Positions 25,530 through 35,051 are shown, counted from the stretch's first letter. The stretch is 64,000 nucleotides of DNA from Geotalea sp. SG265 (GCF_022808985.1 NZ_JAKZFT010000006.1:62001-126000); one strand, 5' to 3'. The notes: generated by a model from the sequence alone, not told the origin. Made by a program: numbers and translations.

Positions 25530-26843
25530 ATGGAGGGTAAGAAGTTTCACCAGACACTGTATTTCAGAGTACTCGTTGCAATCGCACTGGGCGTGGCGGT
25601 CGGCTATTATTTCCCCGATACCGGTGCGCAGATGAAACCTCTGGGTGACGGCTTCATCAAACTGATCAAGATGATCATCACCCCGATCATTTTCTGCACC
25701 GTCGTCACCGGCATCGCCGGCATGGACGACATGAAGAAGGTGGGACGGGTCGGCGCCAAGGCCATCCTCTATTTCGAGGTGGTCACTACCTTCGCCCTGG
25801 CCATCGGCCTGTTCCTGGTCAAGGTCATCCAACCGGGAGCCGGTTTCAACGCCGACCTCACCAAGCTGGATACCAAAGCGTTGACAACCTATACGGCAAC
25901 CGCGGCCAAGGGGCAATCGACCGCCGATTTTCTCCTCAATATCATTCCATCCAGCGTTGTCGATGCCTTTGCCAAGGGGGACATTCTCCAGGTGCTCCTC
26001 TTCGCCATCTTCTTCGGCTTCGCCCTATCGGCCCTGGGAGAAAAAGGCAAGCCCATCTATGATTTGATCGACCGGGTGGCCCATGTGCTCTTCGGCGTGG
26101 TCGGCATCATCATGAAATTCGCCCCCATCGGTGCCTTCGGCGCCATGGCGTTCACCATCGGCAAATTCGGCCTGGGGTCCCTCTCAAAGCTGGGAATGCT
26201 CATGGGGAGCTTCTACCTGACCTGCCTCATCTTCATCTTCGTCGTTCTCGGCACCATCGCCCGCATCAGCGGCTTCAACATCTTCAAATTCATTCGTTAC
26301 ATCAAGGAAGAGCTGCTCATCGTCCTCGGCACCTCGTCCTCTGAATCGGTACTGCCCCGCATGATGAGCAAGATGGAGCGCCTGGGCTGCACCAAATCGG
26401 TAGTCGGTCTGGTCATTCCCACCGGTTATTCCTTCAACCTGGACGGCACCTCCATCTATTTGACCATGGCTGCACTCTTCGTCGCCCAGGCCACCAATAC
26501 CCCCCTGACCATGACCCAGACCCTGACCATCCTGGCGGTGCTCATGCTCACCTCCAAGGGAGCGGCCGGTGTCACCGGCAGCGGCTTTGTCACCCTGGCG
26601 GCCACCTTCGCCGCCATTCCGACCATTCCCGTGGCAGGGCTGGCGCTGATTCTGGGGATTGACCGCTTCATGTCGGAAGCGCGGGCACTGACCAATCTTG
26701 TCGGCAACGGTGTAGCAACGGTGGTCATTTCCCGTTGGGAAAACGAGCTCGATACGAACCGGCTGCGCATTGCCCTTGATGGTCAATCGGAACCGGCCAT
26801 GGCGATGGACATGGAACCGGACCTGTCGGCAGAAGAAGCCTAG
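25530..26843 (+). CDS. dctA: C4-dicarboxylate:cation symporter DctA
   Basis: A 437-residue member of the DAACS family (GltP/DctA). Family signatures are present: [19 protein letters not shown], the serine-rich hairpin [14 protein letters not shown], the NxDGTSIY cation site in [15 protein letters not shown], and [12 protein letters not shown] followed by [22 protein letters not shown]. This wording is DctA-like, for uptake of fumarate, succinate and malate across the inner membrane. ATG 25530 follows GAAGGAGAG; frames from 25455 would overlap the promoter. The kinase and regulator upstream probably control it. Confidence 0.95.
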   Translation: MEGKKFHQTLYFRVLVAIALGVAVGYYFPDTGAQMKPLGDGFIKLIKMIITPIIFCTVVTGIAGMDDMKKVGRVGAKAILYFEVVTTFALAIGLFLVKVIQPGAGFNADLTKLDTKALTTYTATAAKGQSTADFLLNIIPSSVVDAFAKGDILQVLLFAIFFGFALSALGEKGKPIYDLIDRVAHVLFGVVGIIMKFAPIGAFGAMAFTIGKFGLGSLSKLGMLMGSFYLTCLIFIFVVLGTIARISGFNIFKFIRYIKEELLIVLGTSSSESVLPRMMSKMERLGCTKSVVGLVIPTGYSFNLDGTSIYLTMAALFVAQATNTPLTMTQTLTILAVLMLTSKGAAGVTGSGFVTLAATFAAIPTIPVAGLALILGIDRFMSEARALTNLVGNGVATVVISRWENELDTNRLRIALDGQSEPAMAMDMEPDLSAEEA

Positions 26844-26873
26844 CCTGCTTGCAAGCGCTTTAAACAGCCTGTT

Positions 26874-26916
26874 AAAGGCCCTCACCCAGTCATTCTGGAG
26901 AGGGCCTTTTCTTTTT
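26874..26916 (+). terminator. Terminator after dctA
   Basis: AAAGGCCCTC pairs with GAGGGCCTTT around a 16-base loop, followed by TTCTTTTTC. Confidence 0.85.
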
Positions 26917-26974
26917 CTTGACCGAAACCCGGCATACATAGTAAACCTCGGGAACCTGAACGGGGAGGTATACT

Positions 26975-27739
26975 ATGCACCTTGACCATTTCACGCTCTT
27001 CGATGCCCATTTCCACATCATCGACAACCGTTTTCCCCTGGTGCCGAACCAGGGCTACCTCCCCGAAACCTTCACCTGCGATGACTATCTCGCCAGAATG
27101 CAGGGATATCGGCTTGCCGGTGGGGCCGTGGTCTCCGGGTCTTTTCAGGCATTCGACCAGAGCTACCTGGTGGATGCCTTGAAGAAGCTCGGTCCAGGCT
27201 TTGTCGGTGTCACCCAGTTGCCTGCTTCGGTCTCCGACGATGAGCTCCTGCGCCTGAACGAGGCCGGCATCCGCGCCGTGCGGTTCAATCTGAAAAGGGG
27301 AGGATCGGAGGATGTCCGGCACCTGGAAAGGTTTGCGCACCGGGTATATGATCTGGCGGGCTGGCATGTGGAGTTGTATGTGGATGCCCGGGAACTAGGC
27401 GCACTGTACGAAACGCTGGTGGGTTTGCCCGCCGTGAGTATCGATCATCTGGGGCTCTCCGACGAAGGCTTTCCCACCCTGCTCAAACTGGCCGAACGTG
27501 GTGTACGGGTCAAGGCAACCGGTTTCGGCCGGGTCGATTTTACCGTGCCGGCAGCCCTTGAGAAACTGTACAACGCAAACCCGCAGGCCTTGATGTTCGG
27601 CACAGACCTGCCCTCGACCAGGGCACCTAGGCCATATACGGACAACGATCTGGGGCTGGTGGTGGAAACGCTGGGCGAAGAACAGGCAAAAAAGGTGCTC
27701 TGGAATAATGCCGCCCTCTTTTACGGTCTCATCCCATAA
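26975..27739 (+). CDS. Metal-dependent amidohydrolase (TIM-barrel)
   Basis: The 254-residue protein starts with FDAHFHI, the HxH metal motif of amidohydrolase-2 enzymes, and has later metal or catalytic residues in SIDHLGLSD and FGTDLPSTR, ending with VLWNNAALFYGL as in the family. Substrates of such compact members are often lactones or carboxylates, but none can be assigned here. GGGAGG precedes the ATG. It stands alone after the dctA terminator. Confidence 0.85.
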   Translation: MHLDHFTLFDAHFHIIDNRFPLVPNQGYLPETFTCDDYLARMQGYRLAGGAVVSGSFQAFDQSYLVDALKKLGPGFVGVTQLPASVSDDELLRLNEAGIRAVRFNLKRGGSEDVRHLERFAHRVYDLAGWHVELYVDARELGALYETLVGLPAVSIDHLGLSDEGFPTLLKLAERGVRVKATGFGRVDFTVPAALEKLYNANPQALMFGTDLPSTRAPRPYTDNDLGLVVETLGEEQAKKVLWNNAALFYGLIP

Positions 27740-27844
27740 ACACCCGTGATATGAAAAGCATCGCCATCATCACCGCCCCCCCATTTCAGCCTTGCAAATG
27801 GCGCTTCGATCTTTTACCATTCCTGGCATTCATTGGGAGGATTC

Positions 27845-28423
27845 ATGGATTTCGGCGTTTTTTTCAGTACCTTCGGCATCATCTTTCTTGCAGAGCTGGG
27901 GGACAAGACCCAGCTGACCGCCATGGCACTGGCGACGAAATATCCTTGGAAAAAGATATTTGTCGGTATCGCAACGGCCTTCGCGTTACTAAACGTGGGC
28001 GCAGTCCTCATCGGCCAGGTACTGTTTTCCTATCTTCCCCTGCTCTGGATCAAAATCGTTTCCGGCATCCTCTTCCTGTTCTTCGGCATCACCACCTTAA
28101 AATCAGCGGGGTTCAGCGAGGAAGATGAGGAGGCGGAAGAAAAGCAGCTGCAGACAAAAGGGCCGATCGCCACTTCCTTTGTCATGATCCTGCTGGCGGA
28201 GCTGGGGGACAAGACCCAGCTGGTAACCACCAGTCTTGCGGCACAACATGATTCGACGGCGGCTGTTTTTGCCGGGTCAACCCTGGCCCTGTGGATCGTC
28301 TCGCTCATCGGCATCTTCGTCGGCAAACAGCTTACCCGCTTCGTCTCCCTTTCCACCATCCATAAAGGAGCCGGCTGCCTCTTCCTTATCTTCGGCGTCG
28401 CCATCCTCTACCAGGCATTCTGA
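27845..28423 (+). CDS. GDT1/TMEM165 family membrane cation transporter
   Basis: A 192-residue protein of six predicted helices arranged as two homologous halves, each with the family signature E-x-G-D-K-T (FLAELGDKTQLTAM and LLAELGDKTQLVTT). The halves are joined by an acidic cytoplasmic loop (EEDEEAEE). Bacterial members (MneA type) export Mn2+; relatives exchange Ca2+ or Mn2+ for protons. GGGAGG sits before ATG 27845. Confidence 0.93.
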   Translation: MDFGVFFSTFGIIFLAELGDKTQLTAMALATKYPWKKIFVGIATAFALLNVGAVLIGQVLFSYLPLLWIKIVSGILFLFFGITTLKSAGFSEEDEEAEEKQLQTKGPIATSFVMILLAELGDKTQLVTTSLAAQHDSTAAVFAGSTLALWIVSLIGIFVGKQLTRFVSLSTIHKGAGCLFLIFGVAILYQAF

Positions 28424-28540
28424 TCCCCCTGCCTCAGGGCCGGATCCTTGTCGTCACAGACATTGCAATTTGGCTGACGGGGGCTTACAATTTCATAGAT
28501 TCGTCATTCCCGGCTGTTGAAAATTTCCTCCGGCTATCCA

Positions 28541-29395
28541 ATGTCCGACAAACACATAGAAAAGATATTCCTCTATCTCCTGGCACTGTCACTCCTCCTC
28601 CATGTGGCGGTGTTCGCCCTCTTTATGCTGATGCCCCAGGAAAAGCAACCCCAGAAGCAGGAACCGTACATGGTGGAATTGCAGGACCTGCCGGAGCTCA
28701 AGCCACCGGCGCCCCAGGAGCGGAAAAAGACGCACCGGCTGGCGGAAAAAGAGCGGCGGGTGCCGAAGGAAATCGCACCAAAGGGAGAGAGGGAAATCGA
28801 GCGGCCAGCAGCAATCCCGCCGCCATCGGCGGTAAAGCCGGGGCAGCAGCCGACAAGGGGAGAGGTACGGACGGCGCAGCGGCCGGAACGGGGTACGGTG
28901 CCCTATCAGGAAGCCCCGCGGGGGGAGAGCCTTTTCAAGCCCAGAAAACAGGAGCAGCCCTCCCTGGCAAAGCTGTTCCCCGGCGCCGGCAAGATGGCCA
29001 GGATCGAGGAGAGCTATCGCAAGAAGTACGGACCGGAGGTGGAAGACGGGGAAACGTCGTTTCTCAATACGGACGACATTCTCTTCGGCTCATTCCTGCG
29101 CCGGTTCGAAACGGCCGTCTATGGAGTGTGGCGTTACCCTCAGGAGGCGGCCCGGCAGGGGGTCCAGGGGGTAACGCCGGTGAGGATCACCTTCAACAGG
29201 AAAGGTGAGGTCGTAAACGTGCAGTTGCTGGAAAGTTCGGGAAGCAGAATTCTCGACGAGGAGGTTCTGCGGACCCTGCGCGAAATCGGCAGGATCGGAT
29301 CATTCCCCCGGGGCTATACCAAAGATACCTTCAAACTGATTGCCTTCTTCCAGTACATCAGCAGCTCCAGCGGCATGCGGGGCACGCTCCACTGA
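28541..29395 (+). CDS. TonB-family energy transducer
   Basis: The 284-residue protein has one N-terminal membrane helix (~10-32), a long Pro/Glu/Lys/Arg-rich periplasmic spacer (~40-150) and a C-terminal TonB domain (~195-284) with VWRYPQEAARQGVQG and VQLLESSGSRILDEEVLRTL. It would link inner-membrane proton-motive force to outer-membrane receptors, but no ExbBD or receptor is nearby. ATG 28541 is preferred; an in-frame TTG at 28517 is possible, and neither has a strong ribosome site. It ends back to back with galU without a terminator. Confidence 0.9.
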   Translation: MSDKHIEKIFLYLLALSLLLHVAVFALFMLMPQEKQPQKQEPYMVELQDLPELKPPAPQERKKTHRLAEKERRVPKEIAPKGEREIERPAAIPPPSAVKPGQQPTRGEVRTAQRPERGTVPYQEAPRGESLFKPRKQEQPSLAKLFPGAGKMARIEESYRKKYGPEVEDGETSFLNTDDILFGSFLRRFETAVYGVWRYPQEAARQGVQGVTPVRITFNRKGEVVNVQLLESSGSRILDEEVLRTLREIGRIGSFPRGYTKDTFKLIAFFQYISSSSGMRGTLH

Positions 29396-30271
29396 TTACC
29401 CTTTGATGCAATCCAGCCGTTCCCGCAAGAACTTCTCGAAATCACCGTTGAATTCCTCCCGCTTCAGTGCCATATCCACCGTCGCCTTGAGAAATCCCAG
29501 CTTGTCGCCACAATCGTGACGAATGCCTTCGAAACGGCAGCCGTAAATGGCCTCATCCCTGGCCAGGGTCTTGATGGCGTCCGTCAGCTGGATCTCTCCA
29601 CCCTTGCCCGGCTCCTGCTTTTCCAGGATGGGAAAGATATCGGGGGTGAGGATATAGCGGCCGATGATAGCCAGATCGGAGGGGGCGTCTTCCTGCTTCG
29701 GCTTTTCCACCATATCCACCACTTCATAAACACGATCGGAGATGGTATTGGCGGCTACGCAGCCATAGGAAGAGATATTCTCCATGGGCACCCGCTCCAG
29801 CGCCAGAACCGGCCCCCGATACTTGCGGTACACATCCAGCAGTTGCCCTAAGCACGGTTTTTTGCCGTCGATAATGTCGTCCCCCAAAAGGACGGCAAAG
29901 GGCTCGTTGCCGATGAACTCCTTGGCGCAGAGGATGGCATGGCCCAGGCCAAGGGCCTGTTTCTGCCGCACATAGAAGATATTCACCATCTCGGCGATAT
30001 CCCTCACCTGGCTGAGCTCCGCATCCTTCCCCTTGTCGTAGAGCAGCGACTCCAGTTCAAAGGAAATATCGAAATGGTCCTCGATGGCTCGCTTGCTCCT
30101 GCCGGTAACGAAGAGGATCTGCTCGATTCCCGAGGCGACCGCCTCCTCGACCACATACTGCACAAGCGGCTTGTCTATCAGGGGCAACATCTCTTTGGGG
30201 GTGGATTTTGTCGCAGGAAGAAATCTGGTGCCGAGGCCGGCAACGGGGAAAACAGCTTTTTTAACAAGCAT
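29396..30271 (-). CDS. galU: UTP-glucose-1-phosphate uridylyltransferase
   Basis: A standard-length GalU of 291 residues. It shows the nucleotidyltransferase start KAVFPVAGLGTRFLPATKS, KEMLPLIDKPLVQYVVEEA, the Asp pair in VLLGDDII and the substrate segment GKGGEIQLTDAI. It makes UDP-glucose for polysaccharide and lipopolysaccharide synthesis. AGGAG lies upstream of ATG 30271. It follows metF on the same strand by 26 bases. Confidence 0.97.
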   Translation of the reverse strand: MLVKKAVFPVAGLGTRFLPATKSTPKEMLPLIDKPLVQYVVEEAVASGIEQILFVTGRSKRAIEDHFDISFELESLLYDKGKDAELSQVRDIAEMVNIFYVRQKQALGLGHAILCAKEFIGNEPFAVLLGDDIIDGKKPCLGQLLDVYRKYRGPVLALERVPMENISSYGCVAANTISDRVYEVVDMVEKPKQEDAPSDLAIIGRYILTPDIFPILEKQEPGKGGEIQLTDAIKTLARDEAIYGCRFEGIRHDCGDKLGFLKATVDMALKREEFNGDFEKFLRERLDCIKG

Positions 30272-30297
30272 AGGTGGTCGCTCCTGGGATAGTTTTT

Positions 30298-31185
30298 TTA
30301 CTCTTTACTCTTCACTTTCTTGACCGATTCCAGAATCTGCGGAATCAGGTCCTCTCTTCCCATGGCCATGATGTGCAGCCCATGGCAATGGGGCTTGCAG
30401 GCTGCCGCAAGTCGTGCAGCAATTCGGACACCGGCAGCGGTCGGGTCTGCGGCATTTTCAAGCTCATTAATCAGGGCTGCAGGCACGTTTAAACCGGGGA
30501 TGTTTTCGGTCACGTACCGCGCCATTGTTGCCGATTTGAGCAGCAGAATACCGGCTATCACCTTTACACCGTGAGGTTTTACCGCGCAGGAGAAGAACGC
30601 GAGACGCTCCGGGTCGAATACGGCCTGGGTCTGGAAAAAACTTGCCCCGGCCGCGGCCTTCTTCTCCAGCTTGAATGTGGTCAGTTCGAAAGGCTCCGCT
30701 TCTGGAGCGGCGGCGGCACCCACAAAGAACGCCGGTTCCCCGCTGACCCTTTTCCCTGCCAGGTCCCGCCCCTCGCCAAGCCCCTGAATTGCCTGCAGCA
30801 GCTGTACCGAGTCCAGATCGAAAACCGGCTTACCCCCGCGGTGGTCGCCGAAGGAGATATGGTCGCCCGACAGGGCAAGGACATTGGTGATGCCCAGGGC
30901 TGCCGCCCCAAGCAGGTCGCTCTGCAGGGCAAGCCTGTTCCGGTCGCGGCAGGTTATCTGGTAGATCGGCTCGATCCCTTCGCGCACCAGGAGAGCCGCT
31001 GCAGCCAGGGGAGAAATGCGCATGGACGCCCCCTGATTGTCGGTGACGTTGACCGCATCCACCAGTGGCGCCAGTTTTCGGGCTTTTTCAAGAAATTCAC
31101 CGCAGTCGCATCCCTTGGGGGGACAGACCTCTGCGGTCAGGACGAATTGACCTGCCGCCAGTTTTTCCTGCAGCCGGGAGATCAT
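30298..31185 (-). CDS. metF: Methylenetetrahydrofolate reductase
   Basis: A 295-residue MTHFR barrel. Motifs include FVLTAEVCPPKG at the N-terminus, the FAD segment VLALSGDH and GASFFQTQAVFDPE. ATG 31185 overlaps the stop of the upstream metV gene by four bases (ATGA), which fixes the start; a longer frame to 31320 would be buried in metV. In acetogens MetF works with MetV in the methyl branch of one-carbon metabolism, and the gene pairing suggests the same complex. The last codons (GTGAAGAGTAAAGAGTAA) fall in a short heptamer-like repeat. Confidence 0.95.
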   Translation of the reverse strand: MISRLQEKLAAGQFVLTAEVCPPKGCDCGEFLEKARKLAPLVDAVNVTDNQGASMRISPLAAAALLVREGIEPIYQITCRDRNRLALQSDLLGAAALGITNVLALSGDHISFGDHRGGKPVFDLDSVQLLQAIQGLGEGRDLAGKRVSGEPAFFVGAAAAPEAEPFELTTFKLEKKAAAGASFFQTQAVFDPERLAFFSCAVKPHGVKVIAGILLLKSATMARYVTENIPGLNVPAALINELENAADPTAAGVRIAARLAAACKPHCHGLHIMAMGREDLIPQILESVKKVKSKE

Positions 31186-31841
31186 CGGGCGGTCTCTTTC
31201 TCCAGCTTCAGGTTTCCCGGTTTGAGCATCCTGGAGAAATCCTTCTGCGGCACGATCTTCTTCAGCTTTTCCAGTGCCCCCCTCGACCTGAGGCGCTCGA
31301 ATATCTGGAACCAGACACACTCCCGTTCATTGTCCGTTTCGCAACGGCCGTTGTCCATTCCCCCGCAGGGGCCGTTAAGCAGCCCCTTGGGGCAAACCGT
31401 CACGGGGCAGATGCAACCGGTCTCGGTAAGGATGCACTCGCCGCAGAGGGAGCATTTTTGTTCGAACTGACCGAAACGGCGGATATTGCCGAGGAAGAGG
31501 GTGTTAAGACCGGCGACGGTCTTTTTCGGCGTGCTCGCCGAGACGGACTGGATGCCGGCGCCGCAGGCGAGAACCAGCAGCGCATCCGCCTCGTCCACCA
31601 TTTCCTTTTTGGCGCGCAGATCACGACCCGACCGCAGCATGTGGCAGGCTTCGTCGATGATCACCGAGCCGGTCACATCCTTTCCGGCGGCTATCAATGC
31701 CTCCTGCATCTGCCAGACTTCTTCCTCACCTCCCGCCTTGCAGACGGTGGCACACTTTGCACAACCAATGAGAAAAATTTTACCATCATTGGCGAGGGCG
31801 GCAAGGATTTCATCCATGGATTTCTGGTGGCTGACTATCAT
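31182..31841 (-). CDS. metV: MetV-like methylenetetrahydrofolate reductase partner protein
   Basis: A 219-residue Cys-rich protein. The N-terminal half has FLIGCAKCATVCKAGG, and the C-terminal half carries CSLCGECILTETGCICPVTVC and NGPCGGMDNGRCE, the zinc/Fe-S-binding signature of the MTHFR C-terminal-like (MetV) family. In acetogens MetV supports MetF electron input. Order metV-metF and their overlap argue for one complex. No clear ribosome site precedes ATG 31841; ATG 31817 is an alternative. Confidence 0.88.
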   Translation of the reverse strand: MIVSHQKSMDEILAALANDGKIFLIGCAKCATVCKAGGEEEVWQMQEALIAAGKDVTGSVIIDEACHMLRSGRDLRAKKEMVDEADALLVLACGAGIQSVSASTPKKTVAGLNTLFLGNIRRFGQFEQKCSLCGECILTETGCICPVTVCPKGLLNGPCGGMDNGRCETDNERECVWFQIFERLRSRGALEKLKKIVPQKDFSRMLKPGNLKLEKETAR

Positions 31842-31919
31842 ATCGAAAACCAGTCGGTGGTCGGCAGTCGGCAGTTAGTGGATTAAATCGCCGGCTATCC
31901 ACCTCCGTCTTACGGCCGC
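31842..31919. repeat. Short gap with two GTCGGCA heptamers
   Basis: GGTCGGCAGTCGGCAGTTAG at 31859-31878 contains two perfect heptamers and a degenerate third. It lies between the metV start and the folD stop on the minus strand. Confidence 0.55.
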
Positions 31920-32762
31920 TTACCGTCTCTTCGCCGATTCCAAAGTGTTGTAGAGGAGCATGGTTATGGTCATCGGCCCGACACCGCCCGGAACCGGGGT
32001 AATGGCAGCTGCACGGGCAGCGGCTGCCTCATATTCCACGTCCCCCACCAGCTTTTTCTCGCCGACGCGATTCACTCCTACGTCAATGACGACGGCCCCT
32101 TTCTTGATCCAGGCCCCCTTGATCATTTCAGGCTGTCCCACAGCGGCAATGACCACATCGGCCATGGCCACCTTGGCGGCCAAATCACGGGTTTTGGAAT
32201 GACAGAGGGTCACCGTGGCATTCTGCTGCAGGCACATCATTGCAACCGGCTTGCCGACAATGTTGGAGCGGCCGACCACGACCACCTCCTTGCCGGAAAG
32301 CTCGACCCCGGCCTCCTTGAGCATGACCATGACGCCGTAGGGGGTGCAAGGCTGGAAGAGGGGCTTGCCGATGACCAGCCTACCCACGTTGTAGGGATGG
32401 AAGCCGTCCGCATCCTTTTCCGGCGAGATCGCCTCCAGGACTTTTTCGGTGTTAATCTGTTTAGGCAACGGCAACTGGACGAGGATACCATGGATCTTCG
32501 GGTCCTTGTTGAGTTTGTCCACCAGCTGCAGGAGCTCTTCTTCAGTCGTTTCCACAGGGAGTTTGTACTCATCGGAGAATATTCCCACGTCCTTGCAGGC
32601 CTTTTCCTTCATGCTGACATATACCTTGCTGGCCGGGTCTTCACCCACGAGCACGACCGCGAGACCGGGAGTTATGCCCCGCTGTGAAAGTTTTGCCACC
32701 TCTGCAGTGATTTCTCCCCGGATTTTTGCCGCGATTGCTTTGCCGTCTATGATGGTCGCCAT
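31920..32762 (-). CDS. folD: Methylenetetrahydrofolate dehydrogenase/cyclohydrolase
   Basis: A canonical 280-residue FolD. Catalytic Tyr and Lys occur in [14 protein letters not shown], the substrate segment is [12 protein letters not shown], and the NADP site has [16 protein letters not shown]; the C-terminus has [19 protein letters not shown]. It interconverts methylene-, methenyl- and formyl-tetrahydrofolate, feeding MetF encoded downstream. AAAGGAG precedes ATG 32762. Confidence 0.97.
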   Translation of the reverse strand: MATIIDGKAIAAKIRGEITAEVAKLSQRGITPGLAVVLVGEDPASKVYVSMKEKACKDVGIFSDEYKLPVETTEEELLQLVDKLNKDPKIHGILVQLPLPKQINTEKVLEAISPEKDADGFHPYNVGRLVIGKPLFQPCTPYGVMVMLKEAGVELSGKEVVVVGRSNIVGKPVAMMCLQQNATVTLCHSKTRDLAAKVAMADVVIAAVGQPEMIKGAWIKKGAVVIDVGVNRVGEKKLVGDVEYEAAAARAAAITPVPGGVGPMTITMLLYNTLESAKRR

Positions 32763-32849
32763 TGATGCGCTCCTTTCTGGACTGGTTAAAAAATGAAAAT
32801 GATAAGTAAGAGTGTAGGGTTTGTAAAGAATTTTCAGATAGAAACGGGC

Positions 32850-32879
32850 AAAAAAAATCCCCCGTCGCCGGAGGATTTT
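32850..32879 (-). terminator. Terminator between fmdB-like gene and folD
   Basis: On the minus strand ATCCTCCGG pairs with CCGGGGGAT-type sequence across GCGA, followed by eight T. It ends the upstream transcription unit 33 bases after the zinc-ribbon gene. Confidence 0.8.
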
Positions 32880-32911
32880 GCTGCCCTATGCGGGCTAGCT
32901 TTGCAGGTCTG

Positions 32912-33157
32912 CTAAGCGGCAGACGGGCACCCGGCACAGCTGCCGCCGGACGGGCAACTGGGCGCATCGGAGTTTTTGCTGCTGCTATAGCCGTCGTTGT
33001 ACCATCCCCCACCCTTGAGGGAGAAACCTGACTGGGAGATCAGCTTCTGCACAGGTCCCCCGCAGCTGGGGCACTCGCTGGCAGGCTCATCAGAGAACTT
33101 TTGGCGCAATTCGAACTTATTTCCGCAGCTGGTGCATGCATATTCGTAGAGTGGCAT
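32912..33157 (-). CDS. FmdB-family zinc ribbon protein
   Basis: An 81-residue protein starting MPLYEYAC, with a zinc ribbon of two CxxC knuckles (CTSCG and CPSCG, residues ~9-35) and a Ser/Gly/Cys-rich tail with CAGCPSAA. The family was named for a formamidase regulator, but most members are of unknown role. ATG 33157 has AAGGAGG ten bases upstream. Confidence 0.92.
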   Translation of the reverse strand: MPLYEYACTSCGNKFELRQKFSDEPASECPSCGGPVQKLISQSGFSLKGGGWYNDGYSSSKNSDAPSCPSGGSCAGCPSAA

Positions 33158-33225
33158 TTTCCTACAACCTCCTTTTTCATGAATCGGCACAGTTAATATA
33201 GGTACTCGTGGTCCGTTTTGTCAAG

Positions 33226-33687
33226 TCACCCTGTCATTTTTTCAGTCATGGCAAAGAGCAGGCGCGACCGGTAAATGATGCCGATCACCCGGTTTCCCTT
33301 TACCACCGGTAAACGCTGGAAGCGGTGCTTGACGAACAGTTCGGCTATGTCGGCAACACGGGCATCCTCCGTAACGGATATTGCCTGTCGCTCCATAATC
33401 TCGGAAACAGCCAGCGCCTTGATCGCCTCACAGCGTTTGGAAAAAAAAGACTCGTCCACTTTTTCCGCCGCCGTCATGGCGGCTTCTCCGATAAGGGCAG
33501 TAATGACGCTCAGGGGGGTAAGGATGCCGGCAAGACCGCCGCGCTCCGACAGGACCACAAGCCCGGGAGCCGCATTAATGAAGCTTTCGTCGCCGTAGTT
33601 GTCCTTCAGCATCTGCACCGCCTGGGCAACCGTAGCACTTGCGGTAATGACCGGAACGTCGGAAACCATGATATCCCTGGCTTTCAT
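33226..33687 (-). CDS. CBS-pair domain protein
   Basis: A 153-residue stand-alone protein of two CBS motifs (residues ~1-60 and ~90-150), with KARDIMVSDVPVITASATVAQAVQML and VSEIMERQAISVTEDARVADIAELF. CBS pairs bind adenosine nucleotides and regulate partner enzymes or channels. It is the last gene of the yggT-divIVA operon, separated by 3 bases from the DUF167 gene. Confidence 0.9.
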   Translation of the reverse strand: MKARDIMVSDVPVITASATVAQAVQMLKDNYGDESFINAAPGLVVLSERGGLAGILTPLSVITALIGEAAMTAAEKVDESFFSKRCEAIKALAVSEIMERQAISVTEDARVADIAELFVKHRFQRLPVVKGNRVIGIIYRSRLLFAMTEKMTG

Positions 33688-33690
33688 ACT

Positions 33691-34017
33691 CTACTCCTGC
33701 ACTGCTGATTGTTTTACCAGTGAAAGAACGGTTTCCTTGGAGACACCTTCGATCCTGATGGTCTTGTGGCGGGATTTTGCCCCGGCAGCGAGCGTCACAC
33801 GGGATTTTGCCACACCGACAGCCTTGGCCAAAAGCTCGATACAGAGCTTGTTGGCGGCGTCCTCCACCGGCGGTGCAGTGAGTCTGAGCTTCAGCTCGTC
33901 CCCCTGAATACCGCAAATCCCATTGCGTGAGGCGCGGGGTTGCACGTGAACGGTAAAAATTACACCATCGGCTGTTTCGGTAATCTTCAGACTGTCTGTG
34001 TCGCTGTCATTCTTCAT
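33691..34017 (-). CDS. DUF167/YggU family protein
   Basis: A 108-residue protein with the family core FTVHVQPRASRNGICG, LKLRLTAPPVEDAANK and SRVTLAAGAKSRHKTIRI. Its biochemical role is unknown, but the yggT-yggU neighbourhood is widespread. The start ATG 34017 overlaps the end of divIVA by 11 bases; a longer frame to 34044 is less likely. Confidence 0.92.
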   Translation of the reverse strand: MKNDSDTDSLKITETADGVIFTVHVQPRASRNGICGIQGDELKLRLTAPPVEDAANKLCIELLAKAVGVAKSRVTLAAGAKSRHKTIRIEGVSKETVLSLVKQSAVQE

Positions 34018-34456
34018 TGATGGAGAGCATCTTGTAGTGGGCATCGAGAAGGGACTTCAACGAGGTCTCGAACTGGAGTTTTTCCCTGCGCAGATCCTGG
34101 ATCTGGCTGTTGAGTTCGAGCAGCTTCTGTTCTGCAGCAGCAACGATTCTTTCACCCTTGAGTTCGGCCTCGGATATGAGCAGCGTCGCCTCCTTCCGGG
34201 CGTTGGACTTCATATCTTCGGCAATATTCTGGGCAGCCAGCACCGCATCGCGCAGTTTGGACTCCTGACCTTCCATGGCGGCCATGGCGGCAGCATTGCG
34301 GCTCAGCTGCTCCTTAAGCTCAGTATTTTCACGCAGCAGCCCTTCCATCTCCTGGGCTACCACCTGGAGAAAGGCGTCCACATCCTCGGGGTCAAGCCCC
34401 CCGATCATCTTCCCCTTGAACTGCTGCTGCTGGATATCGATGGGAGTGATTTTCAC
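34007..34456 (-). CDS. DivIVA-domain protein
   Basis: The 149-residue protein opens with the DivIVA membrane-binding hook (MKITPIDIQQQQFKGKMIGGLDPEDVDAFL, shown here by its ends ITPIDIQ and DPEDVDAFL), followed by an almost continuous coiled coil to the C-terminus. DivIVA proteins recognise curved membranes at poles and septa. It overlaps yggT by four bases (ATGA) and the DUF167 gene by 11. Confidence 0.93.
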   Translation of the reverse strand: MKITPIDIQQQQFKGKMIGGLDPEDVDAFLQVVAQEMEGLLRENTELKEQLSRNAAAMAAMEGQESKLRDAVLAAQNIAEDMKSNARKEATLLISEAELKGERIVAAAEQKLLELNSQIQDLRREKLQFETSLKSLLDAHYKMLSINEE

Positions 34457-34770
34457 GGCAACGCTCCCATACCGAACTTCAACCTGTTGGCCAGTTCGAA
34501 GATGGAGTTCACCAGGAACTTCTGCATGAAAAAGATCACCAGGAGCACGATCATGGGTGACAGGTCAAGCCCCCCCATGTCAGGAAGTATGCGCCGGACC
34601 CGGTAAAGCACCGGATCGGTCGCACGGTAGAGAAAATTGACAATGGGATTGTATGGGTCGGGATTGACCCAGGAAAGAATCGCCCGGGCAATGATGATGT
34701 ACATGTAGATATTGAGCGAGAACTCAAGAACATAGGCAATGGCATTGAGGAAATTGGCAATAACAAACAT
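34453..34770 (-). CDS. YggT family membrane protein
   Basis: A 105-residue protein with two hydrophobic segments flanking the signature ILSWVNPDPYNPIVNFLYRATDP-type region (ILSWVNPDPYNP, ATDPVLYRVRRILP). YggT proteins are linked to osmotic tolerance and cell division in plastids and bacteria. ATG 34770 has AAGGGG upstream; extension to 34905 gives a Cys- and Phe-rich tail unlike the family. First gene of the operon yggT-divIVA-DUF167-CBS. Confidence 0.93.
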   Translation of the reverse strand: MFVIANFLNAIAYVLEFSLNIYMYIIIARAILSWVNPDPYNPIVNFLYRATDPVLYRVRRILPDMGGLDLSPMIVLLVIFFMQKFLVNSIFELANRLKFGMGALP

Positions 34771-34882
34771 CGGCGCCCCTTTTTGCTTTAATAAAGCACA
34801 GATTTTTATACAGAAAAAGGGAAAAACTGTCAAGGACGGCAACCCGAAAAACCATGCAGTGAGAGGCGTCACACCCGCTGAA

Positions 34883-35002
34883 TGTATGGAATCATTACAG
34901 GGCAACCACTTCCTATCCTAGATATAACTATTTGAAATTGTTCAACTTCACCAGATATTCCACGCAATACATGAAGCTCCCCCTCTGTACGGAATCGTTA
35001 CA
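34883..35002 (+). promoter_or_regulatory. Paired 17-bp activator sites
   Basis: TGTATGGAATCATTACA (34883-34899) and TGTACGGAATCGTTACA (34986-35002) share TGTA-N9-TACA ends and an almost identical core. They lie 50-170 bases upstream of the sigma-54 promoter at 35052, as expected for an enhancer-binding protein. The activator is unknown. Confidence 0.72.
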
Positions 35003-35051
35003 GATTCTAACACCGAGGGCAAAATTTCCAGCAAAATCAGTCTATTGCCCT

